A stretch of DNA of 64,000 nucleotides from Salvia splendens (Eukaryota; Streptophyta; Magnoliopsida; Lamiales; Lamiaceae): the NCBI RefSeq assembly GCF_004379255.2, contig NC_056051.1, positions 2,568,062-2,632,061 on the forward strand, given 5' to 3'. The notes under the pieces were generated by a model. The model saw only the letters and a list, made by a program, of their open reading frames with translations, had not been told where the DNA came from and did no database searches. Shown here piece after piece: positions 1 to 11,497 of the stretch. The translations under genes were made by a program, and so were the position numbers. Numbering within the stretch: the stretch's first letter is position 1; every line of letters starts with the position of its first letter.

Positions 1-1131
1 GAATCGAGATCTTCCGTGACTCATGCTTGGTCTGTGATATGGAATGCCACTTTGCTTACCGATTAAGGATGATGAGATTTAATGTCAAACATGGCTTTTA
101 GTACCTGTAACATCACCAAACCCTTCATCTTTCATAATAGAGAAAAGGAAACTATGATGCTGGTGGCTTTTGACAGCTGATGCAAAATCTCTAAACCAGA
201 ACTGTTTTATTGGGTTCAAATCTGTTGTACCAGATTATTCAATGCTACATTACACTTCTTATCTTTTCATATTGTTTGGCTAGATTTTGGTGTATGCTAT
301 CTCTATACAGAGTATAATAACCAGGTCTTATTTGCCTATTCATATTCATTGTTGGCAAACTTCTTATTTATGCCTTTGAGCACTTGAAATTTTAACCTTT
401 CTGCCTGTGGGAGTGGAGATGTTACACTGTTCAAAACAAATCTTGATAAGTTCTCTCATCATTCTGTTATTTTATATTGTCAATCTCAAATAGCTGTTGA
501 CGCTAGGTTGCATTTTGTTAGCATGTGGAGTTTAGCTTATTCACCATTGCAAATGGCCTTGAAATTGCATATTCCCGCCTGTCAAAACTGCTCAAGTACT
601 ATTCCGTCTCATGGATACATATTCATGCTTATGTAAGAATTGACCATATATTGGAATCAAGTGGTATTTACGCACATGTTTTAGGGATGAACAAAGTAGA
701 ATTGAAGTATTTGCTTTTACAACTCACTTTTAGCTTCTAAAATGTGACTTCTTTGGCCTGGGAAGGTAATTGCTTTCATGAATTCTTAACACATAGGGTT
801 AAGTTGTTGAACGCAATCATAGCTTACCCTATCAGATGTTTAGCACTGGTAATTAGTATTTACAACCTCCCTGCATTCCCTCTGTATGTCAGTTATGGTA
901 GTCTATACATTCAATTACATTGACAAATTCTGTGGCTGGGATCTTGATTATCAATTGGAGTCTTGTTTACTACCTATATCTAGTAACTAGACAGGATACA
1001 CTAACCCCTTTTTACTGCAAATTTGAGAGAACTAAAATATGTTATGAAAGAAAGGGTGGAAGTGATTCTATTTCATGAAAGGTTATGTTATTCTACATGT
1101 AGATGACAGATTTAATTTGCACCTTCTGCAG
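1..1131 (+). other. Intron or upstream part of the S-acyltransferase gene
   Basis: No coding exon is recognisable here. The stretch is AT-rich and ends in a splice acceptor (ctgcag) directly before the first exon that can be read at 1132. Related plant S-acyltransferases begin with a short first exon of roughly a dozen codons. That exon is not visible in this stretch, so it probably lies left of the window and this is intron 1. Short open frames at 525-740 and 1075-1131 look like chance. Confidence 0.5.
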
Positions 1132-4127
1132 ATCTTTTTCCTGAATGGGAGGTTGATTTTTGGCCCGGATGCAAGATCACTGCTTGTCACCTTATTGTTG
1201 CTCATTGCCCCTGTCGTTATCTTTTGTGTTTTTGTTGCAAGGCATCTTCGTCATCATTTCTCGTCCTACAATGCAGGATATGCAATCATTGTTGCTGCTA
1301 TAGTCTTCACCATTCATGTTAGTTCCTAATATCTCTCCTGATTATTATGTAAATATTATGGGAATTTTCCTAAATTGTTTGTAATGGATGCATCCTCCTG
1401 CATTTTGGTTTATAACCTGTGATGTTGATTTTTCTACTAGTAGTAATAATTCGTCATCTCTGTTCATCCTAATCTAAATTGCTAATTGGTTCTGAATATA
1501 TCATATGCATATGGGAGTCTTCTATAAATTTTCTCATGTAATTAGTGAGTTACTTTAAGAATATATTAGAAATAGTCTCAGCACAAGGTACCTAATAGTT
1601 AGTGACCGAGAAGGCTAATGAAGGGGGTTCTTATGCTCAGTACAGAATATCTGTAACAGCAATGTTTATGTTTTTGGTTATCAGGGCAATATCATATTAG
1701 TAGAGAATTCATGATATGATATGTATCTTGTATCTCGAAGAAAAAGGGTATGCTGGATAAATTACTGTTTGGGCTGTGTTCTATTTTTCATACTACCGTC
1801 CTAATAGGTTTTTCTTTATAGAATAAGAATTACTACATTACTACTAATATAGACTGGCATTCAAATCATCTAGTGGGTTAGTGTGTGACTCTAAAAAATA
1901 ACAGAAGGAAAAGGACTGGTGTTTTGACTGTTAAATTCTGAAGTATAGGGTTTATAATTTCTCTAAAGTGATCCACTAAATGAATATGATTTGAACCCCA
2001 TCAAGAACATAACTGTAGCATTCAACTCTCTGGGATAATTTCTAGGATACGTGGATTGAATAATACTCTCAGTTTCTATATTTTTGAATTTGATCCAGGG
2101 CAGCCTTATGGTTTCCTTGCAGATGCTAGTGTCTTGAGTTTAGTGTACTAAAGAGCTCCACTAATTTCTAACAGTATGGCTTGTAGTACCAGAAATACAC
2201 ATCACCTTATTGTTGGTATATGCTTGTTATGGATGAGCTCACACAACATGGAATGGGAAATACAAGTTTGACATTGCTTAATTGTAGAGCTTACAAGTTA
2301 TCAAGTGGGAACTTGTAGATAGTACATGGATACAATAGTGCAATGGCAGCCAATAACGGTTTGAATCAAACTCTTTTGGGATATTTATTTGTTAACCTAA
2401 ATTTACAACCGGATCATATGGCCATATGGCAGCTCAGAAGGAGCTTGATTGAATGCATAGAAGCAACTACCTTTGTGGTTCTTTTATTCATCCACGTGGA
2501 CTTATGCCCACATTAGGTGACTGAACTTCTTTTTCTCTTTTTACTATTTGTGGTTTCATACTATTAAGTTTTAACTAGTATATGGCTAAGCAAGTCACTG
2601 TAGGTGTATTTTATACTCTACTGATCATCAATACCATTTTATATTCAGTATTGCATTTATGGTCAATGTGATTATCCAAAGAGAAGAATGTACTATGGAA
2701 ATCTTCATGGCTTATGGTCGTCTTTAATTGATTACTTAGGTTCTAGTTTTGTTGTTTCTAACCTCATCCCGAGATCCTGGGATTGTGCCACGTAATTCAC
2801 ACCCTCCAGAAGAAGAATTTCGTTATGATACTTCTGCGTCAGTGGAGGTTGGTGGACGGCAGACACCAAGCCTCCAGTTCCCTCGAACCAAAGAAGTAAT
2901 GGTCAATGGACTCCCTATCAGAGTAAAATATTGTGATACCTGTATGCTATATCGTCCTCCTCGTTGCTCACACTGCTCGATTTGCAATAATTGTGTGGAG
3001 CGTTTTGATCATCACTGCCCTTGGGTAGGCCAGTGCATAGGAATGGTAAGATATGTTCTTCAAATCAGTTGATTCCTTTCTTCCCTTCCTTTCTCTGCAT
3101 TTTTGTTTTCTTTTGCATTGCTCCTCGTTACGCCTAACTTCTTTTTGTTCTTTTCTTCAACTTATATGCAGCGAAACTACCGTTATTTCTTCTGTTTCGT
3201 TTCCTCGGCAGCCCTTCTTTGCATCTATGTGTTTTCAATATCAGCTTTCTATATCAAGGTTTTGATGGATGATCATAAAGGTACTGTGTGGACGGCAATG
3301 AAAGAATCTCCTGTATCTGTGATTCTGATGGGTTACTGTTTCATATCCTTATGGTTTGTTGGTGGGCTGACTGGATTTCACCTTTATCTAATAAGCACAA
3401 ATCAGGTTTGCTTCCAATTTTTAACATTCTGAAGTTCAGTTTCTTGTTTCTACTGTAACACATTATCACTTAAAACTGGAGAAATATTGTCTATTCCTGA
3501 GTGTGAAAGAAGCATTGCAGTGTGTGTGAAAGAAGCATTGCTGAAACTGTCGAGAATCATTTTAATCTTATTTGTCGATTTTGCTTTGAGAAAATACTTC
3601 AGTTTATAATACAAATTACTATCTTGGGGTTTTCATTGCAGACAACCTATGAGAATTTCCGCTACAGATCTGACAACAGGATCAATGTCTATGATCGTGG
3701 TTGCTTAAACAACTTTTCCGAAGTATTTTGTACAATGGTGAAGCCATCAAAGAACAACTTCCGAGCTTTGGTGCAGGAGGAATCCCAGAGGCCACCTATG
3801 CCCCTTTCAAGGGACAATGCTGAACCAGAGGAACCTGGAGATGGCCGACGTATGAAGGTGGAAGATGATTTAGACATTGGTGGAGATCTTTTGAAGATCT
3901 CACAGCGTCATAACATTGAAGACATTGAAGCAGACATTCGTAGTAGAGGGAGCGACGTGCCCCATCACAATTCATCTGAAGGAGATTCCGTGTTGGGTTC
4001 TGACAGACGGCCCCCTGGCGTGCAATCAGAACCAACACGGCGCGCAAGTTGGGGGCGAAGTGGGAGCTGGGAAATCGGCAACGAGGGAAACTTTGCCAAT
4101 TCGAAAGAAGCATTGCAGTCAGTGTGA
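1132..4127 (+). CDS. DHHC-type protein S-acyltransferase (palmitoyltransferase), 5' end missing
   Basis: The gene encodes an integral-membrane enzyme that attaches fatty acyl groups to cysteines of target proteins through an acyl-enzyme intermediate. Coding exons inferred from GT-AG borders and continuous frame are 1132-1317, 2740-3045, 3172-3405 and 3642-4127 (TGA stop). The first exon carries the plant-PAT signature [12 protein letters not shown] and two hydrophobic segments. The second has the Cys-rich zinc-binding block ([17 protein letters not shown]) and the catalytic DHHC in [12 protein letters not shown]. The third has two further membrane segments and ends in a TTYE motif that continues into the fourth. 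The fourth is a hydrophilic cytosolic tail. The four exons give about 403 residues, and only a short N-terminus is missing. The layout and sequence resemble the Arabidopsis PAT05-PAT09 group. No frameshift or internal stop was seen, so the gene looks functional. The large second intron (1318-2739) contains nothing recognisable. Confidence 0.93.
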
Positions 4128-4851
4128 AGAAGAGCAGTAGGCGTGCACCGGACATCAAGTGGTAAACTTGCAACTCGAACGATGTTCCTTTTGCATTTAG
4201 ATATTGGAAGAAAAATGCCATCTTCTATTCAATCCAAGGCCAAGTTGATCCATTTTTACTACCTGTTTAGGCTAAGATTTGTGCTATCATTCATCTCTTG
4301 CTCCTCCTCGGATCAATCTAATCTTTGCCTTTTTTTTTGTTATTTTTATGAAAAATGTGAAGGTTTTTATGTAATTGTGGTGGGGGAAAATGTCATTTTC
4401 TTACTTTGTATTTACCTCAAACTTCCCTATTTGATATCCATAGTCGTGCGTGGGTTTATGAATCGGCATTCTTTGTGTAATTAACTTTTTAACATAGATT
4501 TGGTGACATTTATTTTTCGGCTTTACCATAATCTATGTTGTATCAACTATTTTCAGTTGTGAATCGTTACAATTTGGTTAAATGCATTGCGTTATTTTGC
4601 AGAGGTAAAAGATTAGGCATAAGAAAATACTGTAATTAATATCAATTCTTGAAATATAACTTTAATAAAATGGAAATCAAATGACCAACTCGAATTAATG
4701 CATTTTTCTAAACGTTTGAACAATGAAAGTGATAAGCACTATGTAACATCCACATTCATTTCAACATATTAATGTCAACAGTTTTATATATTTTCTTACA
4801 CTCAACATCGTATGTATAGTTCATTCTTGATATGTACCATCAGAAAACATA
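4128..4851. other. 3' UTR of the S-acyltransferase and intergenic spacer
   Basis: The stretch after the stop codon is T-rich and is probably 3' UTR to about 4500, with no single clear polyadenylation signal. The rest is AT-rich spacer leading to the PMEI gene. No other gene is visible. Confidence 0.5.
4784..4791 (+). promoter_or_regulatory. Possible TATA box of the PMEI gene
   Basis: The motif ttatatat lies about 61-68 bases upstream of the ATG at 4852. It would place transcription start near 4815-4820 with a short leader. This rests on position and sequence only, in an AT-rich region, so it is tentative. Confidence 0.35.
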
Positions 4852-5433
4852 ATGGATCCTTCAAGAAATATTTTAGTAATATTCTTCACACTTGGTCTCT
4901 ATTTCGTAGTCATTCTTTCACCAACAACTGCATCAAAAGAAAAGGAACACCACAACAGAAACTCACCAAATGCAATTCCATATGAAACAGTAAACCGTTT
5001 CTGCCTTTACAGAAGGCTGTATGTGGAAAGGCCCTTCTGCCTCAGTGTGCTCAAAAGAAGTCATGCCGCCTATGCAAAAAAGGACAATTTAGTCCCCCTT
5101 CTCGAGGTTGCCATAAACTCGACCTCCATTTACGTGTGCAAGACCTTGTCCTATTTGCAGGACACTTATGCTAAGTTCAAAACGAGGGAAGTCGAGGAGT
5201 GCCTGTCCTGTTATGAGGAGATTGCCGGATACATGACAAAAGTCATAACCGATGTTTCACAAGAACCGGCCATTGCAGGTTTAGATGGTGAGGTGATTAT
5301 CAGCTATGTAAACCGTTGTGACAAGGCTGTAGTGAAGCACAAGGGCATTTTGGAGAAGAATCAACTAGCCATCGAGCATGCCAAGTTGATGATGGACATT
5401 GCTGATGGCCTCAGCAATACGAGCAAATTGTAA
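4852..5433 (+). CDS. Secreted invertase/pectin methylesterase inhibitor (PMEI) domain protein
   Basis: This 193-residue intronless gene starts with an N-terminal signal peptide (hydrophobic residues about 8-27, MDPSRNILVIFFTLGLYFVV), so the product should enter the secretory pathway and act in the apoplast. The rest fits a PMEI four-helix bundle. Cysteines at residues 51 and 63 make the first pair, in a helical hairpin. Cysteines at 117/120 and 156 supply the second pair around ECLSCYEEIAGYM and VNRCDKAV, and there is an extra cysteine at 96. The C-terminal helix (QLAIEHAKLMMDIADGL) is typical. Family members inhibit pectin methylesterase or acid invertase by 1:1 binding, and the sequence alone does not say which. 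Length is normal for the family. The start was chosen because it gives the signal peptide and no earlier in-frame ATG exists. The gene appears intact. Confidence 0.85.
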   Translation: MDPSRNILVIFFTLGLYFVVILSPTTASKEKEHHNRNSPNAIPYETVNRFCLYRRLYVERPFCLSVLKRSHAAYAKKDNLVPLLEVAINSTSIYVCKTLSYLQDTYAKFKTREVEECLSCYEEIAGYMTKVITDVSQEPAIAGLDGEVIISYVNRCDKAVVKHKGILEKNQLAIEHAKLMMDIADGLSNTSKL

Positions 5434-6055
5434 AAGATCGCTATGTTTACTATTTAGGCATTACTGTTATTGTTAACGATACTATTTGGGGATAATAAGT
5501 TTCATAATCGAACAATAAGTGTATTAGTAATTGATAGAAACATGGAAAAGAATATTTGAGTTTTCTGGTGTTTCATTTGTTGATGTTTCTTTATTTGCTA
5601 CAAAGGATTTTACATGGTTTTTACTCTTTTCTTCGTTTCTTCCATTGTATACAATCTTTAATCATCATAAACACCAGAATATTTAGTATTACAAACACAT
5701 ATATAGCAGAACAAATCAAACACAAGACAAAAGAAATGAGACGAGAGTCGCATAACATGATCTCAACTCTCAATAACCTGTATACAATGATAACTCAGAA
5801 GGTTTCAAGATTACAATTTGGCATTGTGCAAAAGAACTTGTGATGATAAACAGTTGCATCGCAGTCGACCATTGGCTTTTGCACATTCCTCAATCGATGA
5901 ATTGTAAGCCTATAGAGTCAGCTCCACTGGAGCTTGATGCCATTGCCACCAACATGTGAGGCAGAAAGCGGGTGTCATTGTGAGCTTTTGATTATATCTT
6001 GAAAATGGAAACATATATTATACTACATCAAATTCATCATCTTTACTAACCCAGA
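5434..6055. other. Spacer, with a doubtful minus-strand terminal exon at 5890-5984
   Basis: AT-rich sequence follows the PMEI gene. On the minus strand, 5984 down to 5890 reads open from a possible acceptor (atcaaaag) to a TGA. It encodes about 30 residues including FLPHMLVAMASSSSGADSIG. This could be the last exon of a gene whose remainder was displaced by the TRIM array starting at 6056. I do not recognise the peptide and no upstream exon was found, so it may be chance. Confidence 0.2.
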
Positions 6056-7668
6056 TGTTAGCAATTGAAACTAAAAATATAACATATAATTGTCCCACAT
6101 TGGTGTCAAGTGATAACTGAAACTAGTATATAAGTCTCATGGGCCCCTCCTCCTATCACCAATTGGTTTTAGGATGGAACCCATGGATTTCTATCATGGT
6201 ATCAGAGCGGGTCACCGATTGTGGGCTAAAATTGACTGACCCAGCAGTATCTGGGCTGAAACCGAAAAAATGACTGACCCAACAGTATAACTGGGCTGAA
6301 AATTTGGGCCAAGTGGTCCAATCTATCGAACAAAAAATTGGGCCGATTGTCCAATTGATTAGAAAAAAGTCCAACCCCTCCAAGGTTCACCTTGAAGGGT
6401 TTGAGGGAGGGTATTGACAATTGAAACTAAAAATATAACATATAATTGTCCCACATCGGTGTCAAGTGATAACTGAAACTAGTATATAAGTCTCATGGGC
6501 CCCTCCTCCTATCACCAATTGGTTTTAGGATGGAACCCATGTATTTCTATCATGGTATCAGAGCGGGTCACCGATTGTGGGCTAAAATTGACTGACCCAG
6601 CAGTATCTGGGCTGAAACCGAAAAAATGACTGACCCAACAGTATAACTGGGCTGAAAATTTGGGCCAAGTGGTCCAACCTATCGAACAAAAAATTGGGCC
6701 GATTGTCCAATTGATTAGAAAAAAGTCCAACCCCTCCAAGGTTCACCTTGAAGGGTTTGAGGGAGGGTATTGACAATTGAAACTAAAAATATAACATATA
6801 ATTGTCCCACATCGGTGTCAAGTGATAACTGAAACTAGTATATAAGTCTCATGGGCCCCTCCTCCTATCACCAATTGGTTTTAGGATGGAACCCATGGAT
6901 TTCTATCATGGTATCAGAGCGGGTCACCGATTGTGGGCTAAAATTGACTGACCCAGCAGTATCTGGGCTGAAACCGAAAAAATGACTGACCCAACAGTAT
7001 AACTGGGCTGAAAATTTGGGCCAAGTGGTCCAACCTATCGAACAAAAAATTGGGCCGATTGTCCAATTGATTAGAAAAAAGTCCAACCCCTCCAAGGTTC
7101 ACCTTGAAGGGTTTGAGGGAGGGTATTGACAATTGAAACTAAAAATATAACATATAATTGTCCCACATCGGTGTCAAGTGATAACTGAAACTAGTATATA
7201 AGTCTCATGGGCCCCTCCTCCTATCACCAATTGGTTTTAGGATGGAACCCATGGATTTCTATCATGGTATCAGAGCGGGTCACCGATTGTGGGCTAAAAT
7301 TGACTGACCCAGCAGTATCTGGGCTGAAACCGAAAAAATGACTGACCCAACAGTATAACTGGGCTGAAAATTTGGGCCAAGTGGTCCAACCTATCGAACA
7401 AAAAATTGGGCCGATTGTCCAATTGATTAGAAAAAAGTCCAACCCCTCCAAGGTTTACCTTGAAGGGTTTGAGGGAGGGTATTGACAATTGAAACTAAAA
7501 ATATAACATATAATTGTCCCACATCGGTGTCAAGTGATAACTGAAACTAGTATATAAGTCTCATGGGCCCCTCCTTGTCAAGTGATAACTGAAACTAGTA
7601 TATAAGTCTCATGGGCCCCTCCTCCTATCACCAACTGGTTTTAGGATGGAACCCATGGATTTCTATCA
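6056..7668 (+). mobile_element. Tandem TRIM retrotransposon array, LTR-(internal-LTR)x4
   Basis: Five LTR copies alternate with four internal domains at a strict 356-bp period. LTRs are at 6056-6196, 6412-6552, 6768-6908, 7124-7264 and 7480-7668. The first four are 141 bp. The fifth is 189 bp through a 48-bp internal duplication. Each internal domain (215 bp) begins exactly at the LTR end ctatca with the primer-binding site TGGTATCAGAGC, complementary to initiator tRNA-Met. Each ends in the purine-rich tract ttgagggaggg just before the next LTR. This is the anatomy of a TRIM (LTR about 140 bp, no coding capacity), here oligomerised with shared LTRs. Copies are nearly identical. The first LTR starts TGTTAG and the inner ones TATTGA, so the inner TG terminus is mutated and shared by all inner copies. 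The flanks ccaga and ataga do not form a clean 5-bp duplication. The repeated small open frames on the minus strand are not genes. Confidence 0.88.
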
Positions 7669-8879
7669 ATAGACAATGCTGATCTATAAAAAGTACCAAA
7701 GAATTTATAGCCATTAAGCTTTCTTTCTTCTTTGTCAAGAAAATCGAGTATAGGTTGTTAAGTTTTCATTTTAGTCAAACAGTGCCCTTTCGAAGCCTCC
7801 CGTTTTGGACTACTAACTTGGATAGAATAATTAAAATTAAGCCTCTTTCCAAAGAGTTGCTTTCCCTTCTAAATTACTATAAACTTATGCACGAAAGTCA
7901 TGAAATGGACACTAATTTAGTATAGTCTGGGATGCCCTAAAGAATCTGACCAACAAAATTTTGATCTTGAATTCCATAAAACAAATTCAATCTCCACAAT
8001 AATTACAAAAGCAAATAAATATGACTGACTTTTCACTTCAGTAATCGAAGGCAATCTCTTTCTATATTCAGAACTTGAGAGAGCAAAAAAAGTCTTAACA
8101 TGGATATAACTCTAAAAGACAAACCTAACAAGTTACGTCTTAACAAGCATGGATGCAAGACAAATATCCAGATGATCATATATATTTTATTCAAGGATCG
8201 AAATGCTGGATGGTCAGCGAAGGAGTGAGTGATATGTAAAGATAAACATTTGATTTCCTCGACCTTCCCTTTTTGGTAGCTTACCAAACAAGCGACACAG
8301 TTTCTCATAAAGGGTAAGAAAAATAGGATTATAAGACAAAGTTCAACCTATCAGCTCTCCTCCCTCCTGGTAAATTCATCTAAATATTTTATTTTTGCGA
8401 CGGCATACATTTCCTTCTCTAAGAAAACTAGCCATATCGATTCAGAAATAGAATTAAGAAAACCCTATTAGTTAAAGCATATACTGAGCCAAATCTAACT
8501 GATCACCACATTGACAAACCATGCTTCGGTCAGAGACAATTCACAATTAAAATTCCCAGCAATACGACCATTTTGTTATCATGAATTTCAAGTAAATACA
8601 GTTTAGCTGGAAACATATTTTGAAGCCTAACCCTAAAGTTCATCTCCAATATTTTAATGATTTTATTATCCTACGCAACTCCAAAAAAAGTCTAAAAAGA
8701 AAACAATAATAATTTGAAGATAAATACATTCAAATTAATATACGTACATACGAACTGTGTTATATTAATATCTGAATTTATATATGAATGCATATGGATA
8801 CATGTGTGAACTCACACTTTACTACAAGCATCAAACTCCATTATTGCGAATACTTAGCATATATATCATGGATCACGAC
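7669..8879. other. Intergenic AT-rich DNA
   Basis: Nothing is recognisable on either strand. An open frame of 91 codons on the minus strand (8033-8308) has low-complexity composition, no recognisable domain and no promoter-like context, and is not called. Confidence 0.5.
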
Positions 8880-9800
8880 TTTCGATACCTACGACTATGA
8901 TATAACTAATGTTAAGTGTATAACTAGAGAATAAATCTTAGCCACACATTATCTTAATCCAATGACTAAAATAAGTAAACATTTTTAGTTAATAAAAAAC
9001 TGCATAGGGGTATTTTAGGAAATCAACTTTGTTCTCATATTTTCACATGCACACACCATTCACCCTCACACACAAACACACTCTCTCCTTCTCTCACGAA
9101 AGAGGTGGCGGAGCAGCTTGCACCTCCTCTCCAGCGACACCCTCCTCCGGCCTGCCTGCGCCTCCCCATCTGTAGCCCCCTCCTCCGGCGAAATTATTTG
9201 CAGTGGTGATCCAAAATTTTTTCTTTCTTAGATTTGAAATCTACATTTTGTTTTCCCATTTGAAGAAAGACTATATTTTTGCAAATACCGATTTGTTTTT
9301 CTTAATTTTGGTTTGTTTGTAAGAAATTGGTGTCGTCTTCCACCTCAATATTTCTTATTCCATCGTTTTTCCTTTTTCAATGAAGGCGTGATCAGTGTTA
9401 ATAATCTTTTGTAGTAAAAGTTAAGAAAGAAATTAAAGAATATCGATAAAATGGTAAAGGAAAAAGAGGAATGAATTAAAAAGAGGAATGAAGAAAATGT
9501 TCGAGCGAGAGAGAGACGATTGTAGTTGCATCCATTGCAATTGTGCGATCTGTACACTATAATTTCGTCACTTTACCTACCACGATGCTAAAACAAATTG
9601 GAAATTAGTGTATAAGTTACATTTTCGAATTTAGAGTGAAAGAATCCATTGCAATTGTGGACACATAATCTTTTTTATTTTATTTACCTAAATCTGAATT
9701 TTTTAAATTTTGTTATTGTTTTTTTTTTGTTTTCTGTAAATCTTTTGGTTAGATTCATTGTAAGATAAAGAAGAATAGATGTATATTAATATGAGCAAAA

Positions 9801-10367
9801 TGATAGAAATCCATGGGTTCCATCCTAAAACCAATTGGTGATAGGAGGAGGGGTCCATGAGACTTATATACTAGTTTCAGTTTTCTATTGGCACCGATGT
9901 GGGACAGTTATATGTTATATTTTTTAGTTCAATTGCCAACACCCTCCCTCAAACCCTTCAAGGTGGACCTTGGAGGGGTTGGACTTTTTTCTAATCGTTT
10001 GGACAATCGGCCCAATTTTTTCGATCGGTTGGACCATTTGGCCCAAATTTTGACTTTTTTCTAATCGATTGGACAATCGGCCCAATTTTTTCGATCGGTT
10101 GGACCACTTGGCCCAAATTTTCAGCCCAGTTATACTGCTGGGTCAGTCATTTTTTTTTGTTTCAGCCCAGATATACTGTTGGGTCAGTCAATTTTAGCCC
10201 ACAATCGGTGACCCGCTCTGATACCATGATAGAAATCCATGGGTTCAATCCTAAAACCAATTGGTGATAGGAGGAGGGGTCCATGAGACTTATATACTAG
10301 TTTCAGTTTTCTATTGGCACCGATGTGGGACAGTTATATGTTATATTTTTTAGTTCAATTGCCAACA
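9801..10367 (-). mobile_element. Complete TRIM retrotransposon with target-site duplication
   Basis: This is the same family as the array at 6056-7668, in the opposite orientation. LTRs are at 9801-9941 and 10227-10367, 141 bp each, running TGATAG...CCAACA on the plus strand, with one obvious difference between them. The primer-binding site (gctctgatacca, complementary to initiator tRNA-Met on the minus strand) is at 10215-10226. The polypurine tract abuts the other LTR at about 9942-9965. The 5-bp direct repeat caaaa flanks both ends (9796-9800 and 10368-10372). The 285-bp internal domain exceeds the array's 215 bp by a 70-bp tandem duplication (9982-10051 and 10052-10121). It has no coding capacity. 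Confidence 0.92.
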
Positions 10368-10430
10368 CAAAACATAGTTATAGTGACGTAATCCAGGGTT
10401 AGAGTGATGTTTCTTTGATTTTTGGCTATA

Positions 10431-10682
10431 GTGATGTGTTTTGTAAACAAGAGTTAAGTAAAATCATGCTAAGAGTGATGTGTTTTGTAAACAAGAGTGA
10501 AGTAAAATCATGCTAAGAGTGATGTGTTTTGTAAATAAGAGTGAAGTAAAATCATGCTAAGAGTGATGTGTTTTGTTAACAAGAGTGAAGTAAAATCATG
10601 CTAAAAGTGATGTGTTTTGTAAATAATGAAGTAAAATCATGCTAAGAGTGATGTGTTTTGTTAACAACAATGAAGTAAAATG
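10431..10682. repeat. 44-bp minisatellite, about 5.8 copies
   Basis: Direct repeats start at 10431, 10475, 10519, 10563, 10607 and 10648. The unit begins gtgatgtgttttgtaaac and contains agtaaaatcatgcta. Spacing is exactly 44 bp for four intervals and 41 bp for the fifth, and the last copy is partial. There are no spacers between units, so this is not a CRISPR. Confidence 0.9.
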
Positions 10683-11497
10683 GACCAAACTCAAGGAGGG
10701 GTTCGACATTTCTAAATTGAAATACTCCCTCTTATCTTATTGCAGCATATATCACAGAAAATAACTAGTTTTGGGCTTTTGTATTCAAGCAAAGAATCAG
10801 GAGTACATGAAATGCAATGGCGGCTGTTCTAAAAGAGGCGTTATTCACTCTGTTTCACTTTGCTAATGCAGCAGCAACTACTTAAAGAGATGATGATTTG
10901 GATACAAATGGCTTCAAATCTGGTTAGTTGGATTCCACAATATCCAAATCTAAATTGATTACAAAAATAAAAAAAAACTGTTTCATCCACTTTGTTTACC
11001 CACCATCTCCGTCGATCACCTCTTTAATATAGAACAATAGGGAAGGGGCGGGGCCCCTGCATCTCTCATTTTTCACAAAATTGATGGTTGTGGTAGTACT
11101 TAAATTTGAATGTGAAAATTCTATATACATGTCATGTTAATGGCGGCACTCATGTTGAGCTCGGCGGCGGAGACTGGGGAGAGGGGAAGAGAGGGTGGAA
11201 AAAAAAGTGTGAATTGGACTTGGAAAATTGAAGGAGACGTTGGAGTTGAATATGGTTTCCAAAAATACCCATGTTAATTACTTTTTATTTAAAATATGTA
11301 AAAATAGCTAAGTCATAAGATTAATTTGGAGTATTAAGACGTGTGGCTGAGATTTATTCTCTAGTTATGTATTTAATGGGCATTGCCATAGATCACTACT
11401 ATATATATATATAGTAGTACATGATTAATGTATCGTTGTAATAACCACACGACTTTTCCATTTGTATCAATATAGACTTTATTCGAAACTTTTCTAA

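Larger units (their letters stand above)
8880..11370. mobile_element. Candidate long-terminal-inverted-repeat element (MULE-like)
   Basis: Sequence at about 8900-9200 is repeated in inverted orientation at about 11140-11370. Both share the block ataactagagaataaatct followed by agccacac, then a GGGTATTTT block, and then a pyrimidine-rich block rich in CTCC and CCGCCG. Long imperfect inverted repeats of about 200-300 bp are typical of Mutator-like elements. The interior has no transposase. It holds a complete TRIM (9801-10367) and a minisatellite (10431-10682). Exact ends and target duplication could not be fixed, so size and class are tentative. Confidence 0.45.

Noticed and set aside
6156..7488. 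Repeated minus-strand open frames of 75 and 64 codons
   Set aside because: They recur once per TRIM unit, overlap primer site and LTR, and have no domain. They are by-products of the 356-bp repeat.
6051..7673. Target-site duplication of the TRIM array
   Set aside because: The flanks ccaga and ataga agree at only three positions, so no duplication is claimed.
8033..8308. 91-codon minus-strand open frame
   Set aside because: No recognisable domain, low complexity, and no promoter or splice context.
10431..10682. Regular direct repeats as a possible CRISPR
   Set aside because: Units are directly adjacent with no variable spacers, and the DNA is plant nuclear.
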